From JBLNCE01 sp050260415 (GTDB taxonomy: Bacteria; Bacillota; UBA4882; JAAYXC01): DNA of 17,212 bases. How positions within the stretch are numbered: position 1 is the first letter of the stretch; each line of letters opens with the position of its first letter. Below the pieces are notes generated by a model, which worked only from the letters and a program-made list of their open reading frames with translations, was not told the origin of the DNA and did not search any database. The translations under genes were made by a program, and so were the position numbers. The stretch is taken from positions 1 to 17,212 of the forward strand of contig JBLNCE010000079.1 of the NCBI GenBank assembly GCA_050260415.1. Reading direction: 5' to 3'. Shown here piece after piece: positions 1 through 6,610 of the stretch.

Positions 1-2
1 CC

Positions 3-245
3 ACGGGCGGCCTCGATGCGGCGGGCCGGCAGATGCTGACCCAGCTCATGGCGAACAACGCCTCGCTCATCCAGATGCTCAGCACCCTTGCCGACGGCAA
101 GAACGCCGCCAACCTGCAGCCGATCTACCAGATGATCGCCAACCAGAACATGTTGATCCAGATGCTCTTTACCCACCTCGCCACGGGCACGTCCATGCCC
201 GGCATGAGCGGTATGGCCGGCGGCGGCGGGATGGGCATGATGTAA
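3..245 (+). CDS. C-terminal end of unknown Met/Gly-rich protein (partial)
   Basis: The frame is open from the left edge, so the gene starts outside the window; the ATG at 33 is probably internal. The visible 80 residues are a Gln/Asn/Met/Leu-rich helical stretch with repeated patterns (LIQML occurs twice, MANN/IANQN), followed by a short flexible tail rich in Gly and Met that ends GGGGMGMM. No catalytic motif is visible and I do not recognise the family. The stop lies 29 bases before the GTG of apbE on the same strand with no terminator between, so the two are probably co-transcribed. The repeated amphipathic segments suggest a structural or oligomerising role, but that is only a guess. Confidence 0.6.
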   Translation, partial: TGGLDAAGRQMLTQLMANNASLIQMLSTLADGKNAANLQPIYQMIANQNMLIQMLFTHLATGTSMPGMSGMAGGGGMGMM

Positions 246-274
246 CCGATCCGGGATAGGGAGTTGCTGCAAAA

Positions 275-1285
275 GTGCGATCCGTCAAGACAGGCCTCTT
301 AGCCATCATCGCCGTATTAGTCACCGCCCTCGGCCTTGCCGCATATTTCGTACGAAACGCCGCCGCCGGGCCTGTCGTGCGGACCGAGTATCTCATGGGC
401 ACTTTGATTGAGATCACGGCCTATGGAAAGGATGCCGAAACCGCGATCGAGGCCGCCTTCACCCGGATGCGGACGATCGAGCGGCGCGCCGGGGGGTCGG
501 CATCCTCCGATCTTGCCAGGCTGAACGCCCGGGCCGGCAAAGGGAAAGTGCGCATAACGGGGGATACGCGGGCGATCCTGTCCAAGTCCATGGCGTATTG
601 GCGGGCCACGGAGGGGGCTTTTGACGTGACCGTCGGCCCGCTGGTCCGCCTCTGGGATTTCGACTTCGAGGGGGAAGGGCGGCTCCCCGGGGCGGCCGAG
701 ATCGAACGGACCTTGCCGCTCGTCGGCGGCGAAAAACTCATCCTGAATGAAAAAGACAACGAGGCGGCCCTGGCCCGCGCCGGCATGATCGCGGATGTGG
801 GCGGGGTGGCAAAGGGCTACGCGGTCGAGGAGGCCGTCAAAGTCCTGCAAGGCCACGGCATTGAGAACGCGATGGTCAACGGGGGCAACAGCAGCATCAA
901 GGTGATCGGCCGGGGCCCCAAGGGACGCGGCTGGCGCATCGGGATCGGCGACCCGCGGAGGGCGGGGGAACTGCTCGGCGTGGTGACGCTCCGCTCGGGC
1001 GAAGCCGTCGGCACCTCCTCGGATTCACAGCGGTTCTTCGTGCGAAACGGTACGCGATATTCGCACCTCATCGATCCGCGCACGGGGTATCCGGCCCGGA
1101 AGGCCATCCTGGCCACGGTCATCGCCAACGATGCCACGGAGGCGGACATCCTATCCACGGCCTTTTTCGTCAACGGGCCCGCATGGAGCCTCGCCTATGC
1201 AAAGAAGGCCGGTATCAAGGCGTTTTTCGTGGATGCGAAAGGAAAGACCATGGCTTCCCCGGGATTGGTATTGGGGCAGCCATGA
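275..1285 (+). CDS. apbE: FAD:protein FMN transferase (ApbE family)
   Basis: 336 residues, the normal size for ApbE, which covalently attaches FMN from FAD to Thr/Ser of membrane redox proteins using Mg2+, outside the cytoplasmic membrane. An N-terminal hydrophobic anchor (residues about 8-27) has no lipobox cysteine, so it looks like a signal anchor. Family motifs in order: the MGTLIEI strand near residue 41, GAFDVTVGPLVRLWDF, the FAD-binding DVGGVAKGYAVE block, the NGGNSS loop, and the C-terminal HLIDPRTGYPA metal/pyrophosphate site. The start is a GTG with AGGGAG at 258-263. It is followed 21 bases later by a small membrane protein gene, a likely partner. Regulation is not evident. The family is certain; the acceptor protein is not visible. 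Confidence 0.95.
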   Translation: MRSVKTGLLAIIAVLVTALGLAAYFVRNAAAGPVVRTEYLMGTLIEITAYGKDAETAIEAAFTRMRTIERRAGGSASSDLARLNARAGKGKVRITGDTRAILSKSMAYWRATEGAFDVTVGPLVRLWDFDFEGEGRLPGAAEIERTLPLVGGEKLILNEKDNEAALARAGMIADVGGVAKGYAVEEAVKVLQGHGIENAMVNGGNSSIKVIGRGPKGRGWRIGIGDPRRAGELLGVVTLRSGEAVGTSSDSQRFFVRNGTRYSHLIDPRTGYPARKAILATVIANDATEADILSTAFFVNGPAWSLAYAKKAGIKAFFVDAKGKTMASPGLVLGQP

Positions 1286-1306
1286 GCCGCGTTAGGAGGT
1301 CTGTAA

Positions 1307-1666
1307 TTGGCTCTCGATCGGAAGAAAATCCTCATCAAGTTGGATAGATTCTGTGCCTGGGCGCTCGTGGGCGTAACGATCGTCTTCTTCATCTCCGGCT
1401 ACGGCATGACCAAAGGCGTGATACCGGTACAATTGGCCGAGTTCCTCCACGACGATCTCTTGCCCATGATCGGCGGCGCGGCGTTCGCCGTCCACTCGGC
1501 CTACGGCATGCATATCTCCCTCAAGCGGTGGCGGCTCTGGGGGCCGGTCCCCCGGGCGCTCCTCATTCTTTACGCCGCGGTCGTCATTATCGGCGTGGCG
1601 GTGCTGCAATACGTGGTAAGAAAACCCGGCGGTTTGGAGGTACCTCAGACGATCGATCTGGGATAA
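1307..1666 (+). CDS. Small integral membrane protein, possibly cytochrome b-like/DUF4405-type
   Basis: 119 residues starting at TTG, chosen because a perfect AGGAGG (1294-1299) lies 7 bases upstream and no ATG fits. Three hydrophobic segments can be seen: WALVGVTIVFFISGYGM, a middle one around MIGGAAFAVHSAYGMHISL, and a C-terminal one around ALLILYAAVVIIGVAVL. Three histidines sit at or near the second segment (EFLHDD, AVHSAYG, GMHISL), the sort of arrangement that can bind heme in small succinate-dehydrogenase-anchor-like or DUF4405 proteins. Its position directly behind apbE suggests a membrane redox protein working with a flavinylated partner. That role, and heme binding, are inference; no flavinylation motif (D-x-x-[ST]-[GA]-[AT]) was found in it. 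Confidence 0.75.
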   Translation: MALDRKKILIKLDRFCAWALVGVTIVFFISGYGMTKGVIPVQLAEFLHDDLLPMIGGAAFAVHSAYGMHISLKRWRLWGPVPRALLILYAAVVIIGVAVLQYVVRKPGGLEVPQTIDLG

Positions 1667-1670
1667 AGGG

Positions 1671-1785
1671 GCATTTGTGATGTTAACAGGATTTAACATC
1701 TGGGATTCAAGATATTGATAGCTTCATCTGGGTTGTGCGCCATATCTTTTATCCCGATCTTAGGTAATGGTCACATCGCAAATGC
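1671..1785. repeat. 115-bp fold-back (nested inverted repeat) element
   Basis: The outer arms GCATTTGTGATG (1671-1682) and CATCGCAAATGC (1774-1785) are inverted repeats matching at 11 of 12 positions. Inner arms GGGATTCAAGATAT (1702-1715) and ATATCTTTTATCCC (1742-1755) match at 12 of 14. A third, local hairpin GATGTTAA/TTAACATC (1679-1686, 1693-1700) lies in the left half. There is no protein frame and no T-run, so it is not an ordinary intrinsic terminator. It sits between the apbE pair and the promoter of the sulfur operon. It could be a miniature inverted-repeat element, or a structured 3' end for the upstream transcript. Confidence 0.6.
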
Positions 1786-1801
1786 TTAGGTACGGCTCCC
1801 G

Positions 1802-1830
1802 TTGACAGTGGGGCCGGGAGATGGTATACT
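1802..1830 (+). promoter_or_regulatory. Sigma-70/sigma-A promoter of the methyltransferase-CBS-lyase operon
   Basis: TTGACA at 1802-1807 and TATACT at 1825-1830 are separated by exactly 17 bases; the -35 is a perfect match and the -10 matches 5 of 6. The predicted start is near 1837, giving a leader of roughly 55 bases before the methyltransferase, too short for a T-box or SAM riboswitch. It is the strongest promoter visible in the window and should drive all three downstream genes. Confidence 0.85.
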
Positions 1831-1841
1831 GAACAATCATA

Positions 1842-1860
1842 TCCTACTATCTTGATAGGA
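1842..1860. promoter_or_regulatory. Inverted-repeat operator candidate just after the transcription start
   Basis: TCCTA (1842-1846) and TAGGA (1856-1860) are perfect inverted half-sites, and inside them CTATC-TT-GATAG (1847-1858) is a second perfect inverted repeat. The site begins about 5 bases after the predicted transcription start, where a bound repressor would block initiation. Homologous yrrT operons in Bacillus are controlled by the Rrf2-family regulator CymR; assigning this site to such a factor is inference. Confidence 0.5.
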
Positions 1861-1892
1861 ATACCTGAAATTATATTGCCCGGGGAGGCAGG

Positions 1893-2594
1893 ATGATGTC
1901 TTCGGTCCAGCGGGACTTTGCGCGCTACTTTTCAGCTTGGGCGGTCAACTACGATGAGACCGTCATCGCCCCCCGGGGAATCCTGGCCGAGGTCTTCGAC
2001 GGCTATGAAAACACGCTCTACGAGGTCGCGCGCCGGGTAAAGAAGAACGTGCGGCTGGTCGTGGACGTGGGCGCGGGTACGGGCAACCTAAGTCTCGCCT
2101 GCCTTCGCCTGGGCCTGCCGGTGCTCGGCGTGGACCCTAACCCGGACATGCGCGCGCGGGCGCGGGAGAAGCTCCCGGATACGGTGGAGATCCGCGCGGG
2201 TGACTTCTTGCATCTACCTCTCGTTGACGGCGTCGCCGACGCGGTGGTGAGCACCTGGGCTTTCCACCACGTGCCTGACCGTCAAAAACCCGACGCGGCC
2301 CGCGAGATCGCCCGCGTGCTGAGCCCCGGGGGCCGGGTGGTCATGGCCGATACCGCCTACGAGAGCGATCGGGCGCGGGACGAGATCCTGACACAACTGG
2401 CTGGAAGAGGCCGGCAGGACTGGGTGGATGAATTGCAGGCGGAGTATTACCCCACCCTCGCCGTGGTCGAGGAAGCCTTCCATCAGGTTGGCTTCGGGAC
2501 CTCCTTCAAGCGGTTGAACCGGTGGGTCTGGCTCTGGGAAGCGAGCAGAACAACGGCTATTTCACAGCTCATTTATGGGGAGCGAACCAGATGA
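1893..2594 (+). CDS. yrrT: YrrT-like SAM-dependent methyltransferase of a cysteine/methionine operon
   Basis: 233 residues, class I Rossmann methyltransferase. Motif I is VDVGAGTGN (57-65), the acidic ribose-binding residue is D81 in VDPNP, and a GDF motif follows near residue 103; then AFHHV and the LSPGGRVVMADT strand. The N-terminal FSAWAVNYDETV and the segment EYYPTL followed by a C-terminal WVWLWEA strongly recall Bacillus subtilis YrrT, a putative methyltransferase encoded with the genes turning methionine into cysteine. Its substrate is not established. Two adjacent ATGs exist (1893, 1896); GGGGAGG at 1882-1888 spaces better to 1896. Its stop overlaps the CBS start by 4 bases (ATGA), indicating translational coupling. 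No mtnN-like gene is present between them, unlike in Bacillus. Confidence 0.88.
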   Translation: MMSSVQRDFARYFSAWAVNYDETVIAPRGILAEVFDGYENTLYEVARRVKKNVRLVVDVGAGTGNLSLACLRLGLPVLGVDPNPDMRARAREKLPDTVEIRAGDFLHLPLVDGVADAVVSTWAFHHVPDRQKPDAAREIARVLSPGGRVVMADTAYESDRARDEILTQLAGRGRQDWVDELQAEYYPTLAVVEEAFHQVGFGTSFKRLNRWVWLWEASRTTAISQLIYGERTR

Positions 2595-3949
2595 ATTACC
2601 ACGGGGACATCCTCGAAGCCATCGGCCGGACGCCGCTCGTCAGGCTGAACCGGGTGACGGCCGGGCTGAAGGTCCTGATGCTGGCCAAGGTGGAATACCT
2701 CAATCCTGGCGGCAGCGTCAAGGACCGTATTGGGCTGTCCATGGTGGAACAGGCGGAGAAGCTAGGCCTGCTCAAGCCGGGCGGGACGATCGTCGAGGCG
2801 ACCGCGGGCAATACCGGCGTCGGCCTGGCTCTGGCCGCCGCCGTCAAGGGTTACCGGTGCATCTTTGTCCTGCCGGACAAGATGAGTCGGGATAAAGTGG
2901 ATTTGCTCAAAGCTTACGGCGCGGAGGTCGTGATCACACCCACGTCCGTGCCGCCTGACTCGCCGGAGAGCTACAACGGCGTGGCCGAACGCCTGGCACA
3001 GGAGATCCCGGGCGCTTTCCGGCCCAATCAATTTGGCAACCTGGCCAATCCCGAAGCCCACTATCATACGACCGGGCCGGAGATCTGGGAGGATACGGAC
3101 GGCAAGGTCGAGGTCCTCGTAGCGGGCATGGGCACGGGTGGGACCATCTCCGGTACCGGCCGCTATCTCAAGGAGAAGAACCCTGGTGTCATCGTGGTGG
3201 GCGCCGACCCGGCGGGATCGATCCTCTCCGGCGACTCTCCGCGTTCATACAAGGTCGAGGGGATCGGCGAGGATTTCGTGCCATACACTTACGACCGCCG
3301 GGTGGTGGACGATCTCGTGCGGGTGACCGACCAGGAGTCGTTCACCATGGCGCGGCGGCTCGCGCGGGAGGAAGGGCTGCTCGTTGGGGGATCGGCGGGC
3401 ACGGCCGTGGCGGCCGCGGTCAAGTACGCCATGCGTTTCCACCGGGAAAGAGTAATGGTGGTGATACTGCCGGATACCGGACGAAACTACCTGACGAAGA
3501 TCTTTTCGGACGAGTGGATGGCTGAGAACGGCTTCGCCACGGATGCGCGGCGGGTTAGTTGCGAAACCGTGGGCCGCGTGGCCTCTCGTGCTCTCGTCCA
3601 TCTGAGCCCCGAGACCGCTTTGGCGCAAGCCCTCAACCTGCTGGGGCGGGACGGCCTGAGCGAATTGCCCGTGCTGGCGGGCACCGAAAGCGTGGGCCGG
3701 TTGAGCATGGCCGGGGTCTTGAAGTCGCTCCACGACGGGCTGGACCCGAACGCGCACACGGTGGGGGAGATTATGGGCCGGCCGCTGCCGGTCATGGACG
3801 AAGAGACGCCGGTGGAGGAAGCCTACCGGGTCTTCCTGGCCCAGCCGGCCAACATCGTGGTGACGCGGCAAGGCAAACCATGGCGGCTCCTGGCGCAGGG
3901 GGACCTGATGGCATATTGGGCAAAGCGCGTTGAAGACTCTTTGAAGTGA
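2591..3949 (+). CDS. cbs: Cystathionine beta-synthase with C-terminal CBS-domain pair
   Basis: 452 residues; PLP enzyme of the cysteine synthase fold that makes cystathionine from homocysteine and serine (or O-acetylserine). The PLP lysine is K44 in NPGGSVKDR, the substrate loop is TAGNTG (71-76) and the phosphate cradle GTGGTISG (181-188). Residues about 330-450 form two CBS (Bateman) domains, with PLPVMDEETPVEEA in the second; in relatives these bind adenosyl ligands and tune activity. The heme domain of animal enzymes is absent. The ATG at 2591 is chosen because it overlaps the upstream stop and has GGGGAG 7 bases ahead; the frame is open to 2522 but that would run deep into the methyltransferase gene. 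An O-acetylserine-dependent activity cannot be excluded. Confidence 0.92.
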   Translation: MNYHGDILEAIGRTPLVRLNRVTAGLKVLMLAKVEYLNPGGSVKDRIGLSMVEQAEKLGLLKPGGTIVEATAGNTGVGLALAAAVKGYRCIFVLPDKMSRDKVDLLKAYGAEVVITPTSVPPDSPESYNGVAERLAQEIPGAFRPNQFGNLANPEAHYHTTGPEIWEDTDGKVEVLVAGMGTGGTISGTGRYLKEKNPGVIVVGADPAGSILSGDSPRSYKVEGIGEDFVPYTYDRRVVDDLVRVTDQESFTMARRLAREEGLLVGGSAGTAVAAAVKYAMRFHRERVMVVILPDTGRNYLTKIFSDEWMAENGFATDARRVSCETVGRVASRALVHLSPETALAQALNLLGRDGLSELPVLAGTESVGRLSMAGVLKSLHDGLDPNAHTVGEIMGRPLPVMDEETPVEEAYRVFLAQPANIVVTRQGKPWRLLAQGDLMAYWAKRVEDSLK

Positions 3950-4013
3950 TGTGAAAAACCTCGCTATCGCGGAATCGACGAAGGCCCTCTCCCCCTCGGT
4001 CCCCATATGCGCT

Positions 4014-4177
4014 GCGCTAACTTTAGTCTTCTTACTACGCTTAACTGGTCCTTCCTCGGGGTCGGAATCGGTATCGCGATCGGAATCGATACCGCTGCAC
4101 TCGATATCCTCGAAAAAACCTTCGACCCCGATTCCGATACCGACCCCGATCTCAGTCTTTTGTACCTAAGTTAGCGC
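4014..4177. repeat. 164-bp fold-back element with GATNCC-type hexamer repeats, between cbs and the lyase gene
   Basis: The outer arms GCGCTAACTTTAG (4014-4026) and CTAAGTTAGCGC (4166-4177) pair perfectly except for one extra base. Inner arms at 4056-4076 and 4129-4149 are 21 bases each and complementary at 19 positions. The inner arms consist of degenerate hexamers (TCGGGG TCGGAA TCGGTA / ACCCCG ATTCCG). Almost the same hexamer string occurs inside the helicase gene at 12471-12505. There is no T-run for termination; in RNA the element would form a long hairpin within the operon. The rest of the cbs-lyase gap (3950-4013) shows nothing else. Confidence 0.65.
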
Positions 4178-4199
4178 TCGGGGGGAAAGGAAGTTCAAA

Positions 4200-5348
4200 A
4201 TGAAAGAGACCGACCGCTTCGCCACGCGCGCCATCCACGCGGGACAGGCGCCCGACCCCACGACCGGCGCCACCATCACGCCGATCTACGCCACGTCCAC
4301 CTTTACCCAGGAGGCGCCGGGCAGACACAAGGGCTACGAGTACAGCCGCACCGGCAACCCCACCCGGACCGCGCTCGAGACCTGTTTGGCCTCGCTCGAG
4401 GGCGGCGCATACGGGTTGGCATTTGCCTCAGGATCGGCGGCCAATGTCGCCGTGGCGCACCTTCTGTCGCCCGGAGACCATGTGGTCGCCGCGGGTGAGG
4501 TTTACGGCGGCACCTATCGGCTTTTTTCCAAGGTCTTCAACCGGTGGGGCCTCACCGTAACCTACGTGGACGATCTGGATGCCACGGCTTTCGCCGCCGC
4601 CCTGACGGAACGCACGCGATTGGTCTGGCTCGAGAGTCCAACGAACCCATTGCTGAATGTGCTCGACATCGCCGCTATAGCCGAGATCGCGCACGGCGCC
4701 GCCGGAGCCCTCGTCGCCGTGGATAACACCTTCGCCACGCCCTATTTGCAGAATCCGTTGGCGCTCGGCGCTGATCTGGTCGTGCACAGCGCCACGAAGT
4801 ACCTGAACGGACACTCCGACGCCATCGGCGGCGCGGTTGTGACATCCTGCCCCAAGCTCCATGAACAACTGAGATTCCTCCAAAACGCGGCGGGTGCCAC
4901 GCTCTCACCCTTCGACTCCTGGCTCATCCTTCGCGGCGTCAAGACGCTGGCGGCGCGGATGGAGATGCACCAGGTCAATGCGGCCGTTGTGACGGCGTTC
5001 CTACAGGACCATCCAGCGGTGGCGAAGGTCTTCTACCCCGGACTTCCGTCGCATCCAAATCATGAGATCGCACGCCGGCAGATGCGGGGGTGGGGCGGAA
5101 TGGTCTCTTTTGAACTGAGGGAGCCTGAGCGCGCGGAGACGTTCTTCCGCAAGCTCAGGGTTTTTGCCGTGGCCGAAAGCCTCGGCGGCGTGGAGTCGCT
5201 GGCCTGCCAGCCGTCCACGATGACGCACGCTTCCTTCCCCCGGGCCAGGCGGGAGGAACTCCGCATCACCCCCGGGCTCGTCCGGCTCTCGGTCGGGCTG
5301 GAGGATGGGGAAGACTTGATCGCCGACCTGAGGAATGCGTTGGCGTAG
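4200..5348 (+). CDS. mccB: Trans-sulfuration PLP lyase (cystathionine gamma-lyase / homocysteine gamma-lyase type)
   Basis: 382 residues, full length for the Cys/Met metabolism PLP family (MetB/MetC/MccB). YSRTGNPT (48-55) contacts the PLP phosphate, D175 in VAVDNTFATP binds the pyridine nitrogen, and K200 in HSATKYLNGHSD forms the Schiff base. ESLGGVESLACQPSTMTHAS near the C-terminus is the usual substrate-carboxylate region. Behind cbs, the expected reaction is cleavage of cystathionine to cysteine, 2-oxobutyrate and ammonia, as for MccB; cystathionine gamma-synthase activity is the alternative, since sequence separates them poorly. AAAGGAA at 4186-4192 gives a 7-base spacing to the ATG. 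It is 250 bases from cbs, with the fold-back element in that gap. Confidence 0.9.
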   Translation: MKETDRFATRAIHAGQAPDPTTGATITPIYATSTFTQEAPGRHKGYEYSRTGNPTRTALETCLASLEGGAYGLAFASGSAANVAVAHLLSPGDHVVAAGEVYGGTYRLFSKVFNRWGLTVTYVDDLDATAFAAALTERTRLVWLESPTNPLLNVLDIAAIAEIAHGAAGALVAVDNTFATPYLQNPLALGADLVVHSATKYLNGHSDAIGGAVVTSCPKLHEQLRFLQNAAGATLSPFDSWLILRGVKTLAARMEMHQVNAAVVTAFLQDHPAVAKVFYPGLPSHPNHEIARRQMRGWGGMVSFELREPERAETFFRKLRVFAVAESLGGVESLACQPSTMTHASFPRARREELRITPGLVRLSVGLEDGEDLIADLRNALA

Positions 5349-5360
5349 GAAAGGAGTGTA

Positions 5361-5547
5361 TGGGCTGTCAATCCAGTCAAGACAGGCAAAATTCCTGAGT
5401 TGCCGTCGCGAAACCAAATGACCGCATGTGTTCGGCAAAAAAGTCCGTGGCGGCCCGGTTCCCCGCGCTGCCGACGCATCTCTCCGGGATGGCCGCGCAC
5501 AGGTGCGCGAGGTATTCCTGCGCTTTCGCCAGCAGATCGTCAGGCAT
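5361..5547 (-). pseudogene. Truncated, frameshifted N-terminus of an M28-family peptidase
   Basis: A good start exists: ATG at 5547-5545 with GGAGGG 6 bases upstream, 16 bases after the stop of the reductase gene. The product reads PDDLLAKAQEYLAHLC then GNRAATDFFAEHMRSFGF, a pattern I recognise from the N-terminus of M28-type zinc aminopeptidases. The frame stops at 5377-5379 after 56 codons. Shifting by one base at the AAAA run 5388-5391 restores ACLDWIDS, the expected continuation, so a one-base insertion is likely. Beyond about 5361 the similarity ends just short of the convergent lyase gene; the metal-binding catalytic domain is missing. It is a non-functional stub unless the short peptide has a new role. 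Confidence 0.65.
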
Positions 5548-5562
5548 AATCTTCCCTCCGTG

Positions 5563-6228
5563 TTATTTCACCACGTCGTACCGGAGCCAGACAAGATCGC
5601 CGGTCAGCTTTTCCAGATGCTTGAGCCTTAACGCGATTACCCCCTCCGGTCCCGCCAGATCGGACGCCCTGAAGAACGTCCGCGGAGATTCGCCGCCCAC
5701 CAGTACGGGGTGAAGCATCAGGCTGACCTCGTCGATGAGCCCCGCGCGGAGCAGGGCGCCGTTCAACGTGCCGCCGCTGTCCACGCGGATGGTCCGCACG
5801 CCGTGGCGGTTGTTAAGTTCTAGTAGAGCCGCCCGCAGGTCCACCCGGTTCTCCCCGGCGATAATATAATCGACCCGTTTCTCTCTCAGGTAGTCCAGAT
5901 AATCCCCGGGGGTCTGCCGGTGGCAGAGGACCACGGCGCTCCGCCAATACGCCTGTTTGCGCCAGTAATGCCAGGTACGGATGCGGCCCCGGCCGTCGGC
6001 CACCACGAGGAGCGGGAGCTCCGCGTCGCCGGTTCCGGCCGGGGCGGGCTCGCCGCCGTCATCGGGGGGAATCTCGTCTATGGCGGTCAGCAAGGTTTCG
6101 CTCCCGCTCAGCATGGCGTCCGCCCCGAAGCCGGCCGCCAAACCGTAGTACAATCCCAGATCCACGTTCAGATGATCGAGACGGCCGTCAAGGCTGACGG
6201 CGTTATGCAGGATGACGCGTGGAAGCAT
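5563..6228 (-). CDS. RibD C-terminal/dihydrofolate-reductase-like reductase
   Basis: 221 residues. The start ATG (6228-6226) is chosen because GGGAGGG lies 6 bases upstream; the frame extends to 6267 without a ribosome site. The protein matches the RibD_C/DHFR-like fold: an N-terminal VILHNAVSLDGRLD strand-loop, and the C-terminal signature VDSGGTLNGALLRAGLIDEV followed by LMLHPVLVGG. Such proteins reduce the ribosyl group of a pyrimidine intermediate in riboflavin synthesis or act as NADPH-dependent reductases of unknown substrate. There is no deaminase domain and no other rib gene nearby, so a riboflavin role is not supported. It was followed in the same transcript by a peptidase gene that is now a stub. 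Confidence 0.85.
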   Translation of the reverse strand: MLPRVILHNAVSLDGRLDHLNVDLGLYYGLAAGFGADAMLSGSETLLTAIDEIPPDDGGEPAPAGTGDAELPLLVVADGRGRIRTWHYWRKQAYWRSAVVLCHRQTPGDYLDYLREKRVDYIIAGENRVDLRAALLELNNRHGVRTIRVDSGGTLNGALLRAGLIDEVSLMLHPVLVGGESPRTFFRASDLAGPEGVIALRLKHLEKLTGDLVWLRYDVVK

Positions 6229-6258
6229 GATAAACCCTCCCTTTTTTTGTTCATCCCG

Positions 6259-6264
6259 ATTATA
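6259..6264 (-). promoter_or_regulatory. Possible -10 box for the minus-strand reductase gene
   Basis: TATAAT reads on the minus strand at 6264-6259, 30 bases upstream of the reductase ATG. No convincing -35 hexamer lies 16-18 bases further upstream (TTGCAC is only 10 away), so this is a weak, position-based call. Confidence 0.4.
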
Positions 6265-6411
6265 CAACCTTGGTGTGCAAATGGAGGGTTTGCAAGACGG
6301 CCGGCATAGTTCGCCGGTGTTATTTCGGGGCGCTCAGCCGGTGTCGATTGCCCGCTATGGCAGCAGTTCCTCAAGGTGCTTTCGAAATCCGGGCAAACCA
6401 GTTGTTGTCAG

Positions 6412-6557
6412 AGGGAGGTAAATATGATAATATGAACCTGCAACCTGACGCTAAGCGACTCGGAAGGCGCCGGCTTGGAGGGCGCCTTCTTTATTGCCCG
6501 CCAACCGTGGAATGCGATGGGTTGTGTTCATTGGGCCGCGGTGAAAGGCATTGGTAG
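6412..6557 (+). other. Ribosome site with 3-codon and coupled 41-codon ORFs running through a GC hairpin
   Basis: GGGAGG near 6413-6418 is followed by ATG-ATA-ATA-TGA (6424-6435). The TGA overlaps a second ATG (6432) that opens a 41-codon frame (MNLQPDAKRLG...) ending at 6557. That frame crosses the hairpin at 6463-6489. The product resembles nothing I know. It may be a leader-type arrangement or chance within decayed sequence. The rest of 6265-6610, apart from this and the hairpin, shows no convincing gene. Confidence 0.25.
6463..6493 (+). terminator. Terminator-like GC hairpin
   Basis: GAAGGCGCC (6463-6471) and GGCGCCTTC (6481-6489) form a perfect 9-bp stem with a 9-base loop, followed by TTTATT. 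The T-tract is short, so it may be a weak terminator or attenuator. It resembles the GGCGCC hairpin at 16049-16089. Confidence 0.5.
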
Positions 6558-6610
6558 AATTGCGGCACCCCATCCGGGAAAGAATACCGATGTTACCCTC
6601 GGACCGGGTC

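Noticed and set aside
1837..1892. T-box or SAM riboswitch ahead of the sulfur operon
   Set aside because: The predicted leader is only about 55 bases and shows no such conserved elements.
3951..4169. 72-codon frame between cbs and the lyase
   Set aside because: Its sequence is the translated fold-back repeat (SESVSRSES, PIPIPTPI); no ribosome site.
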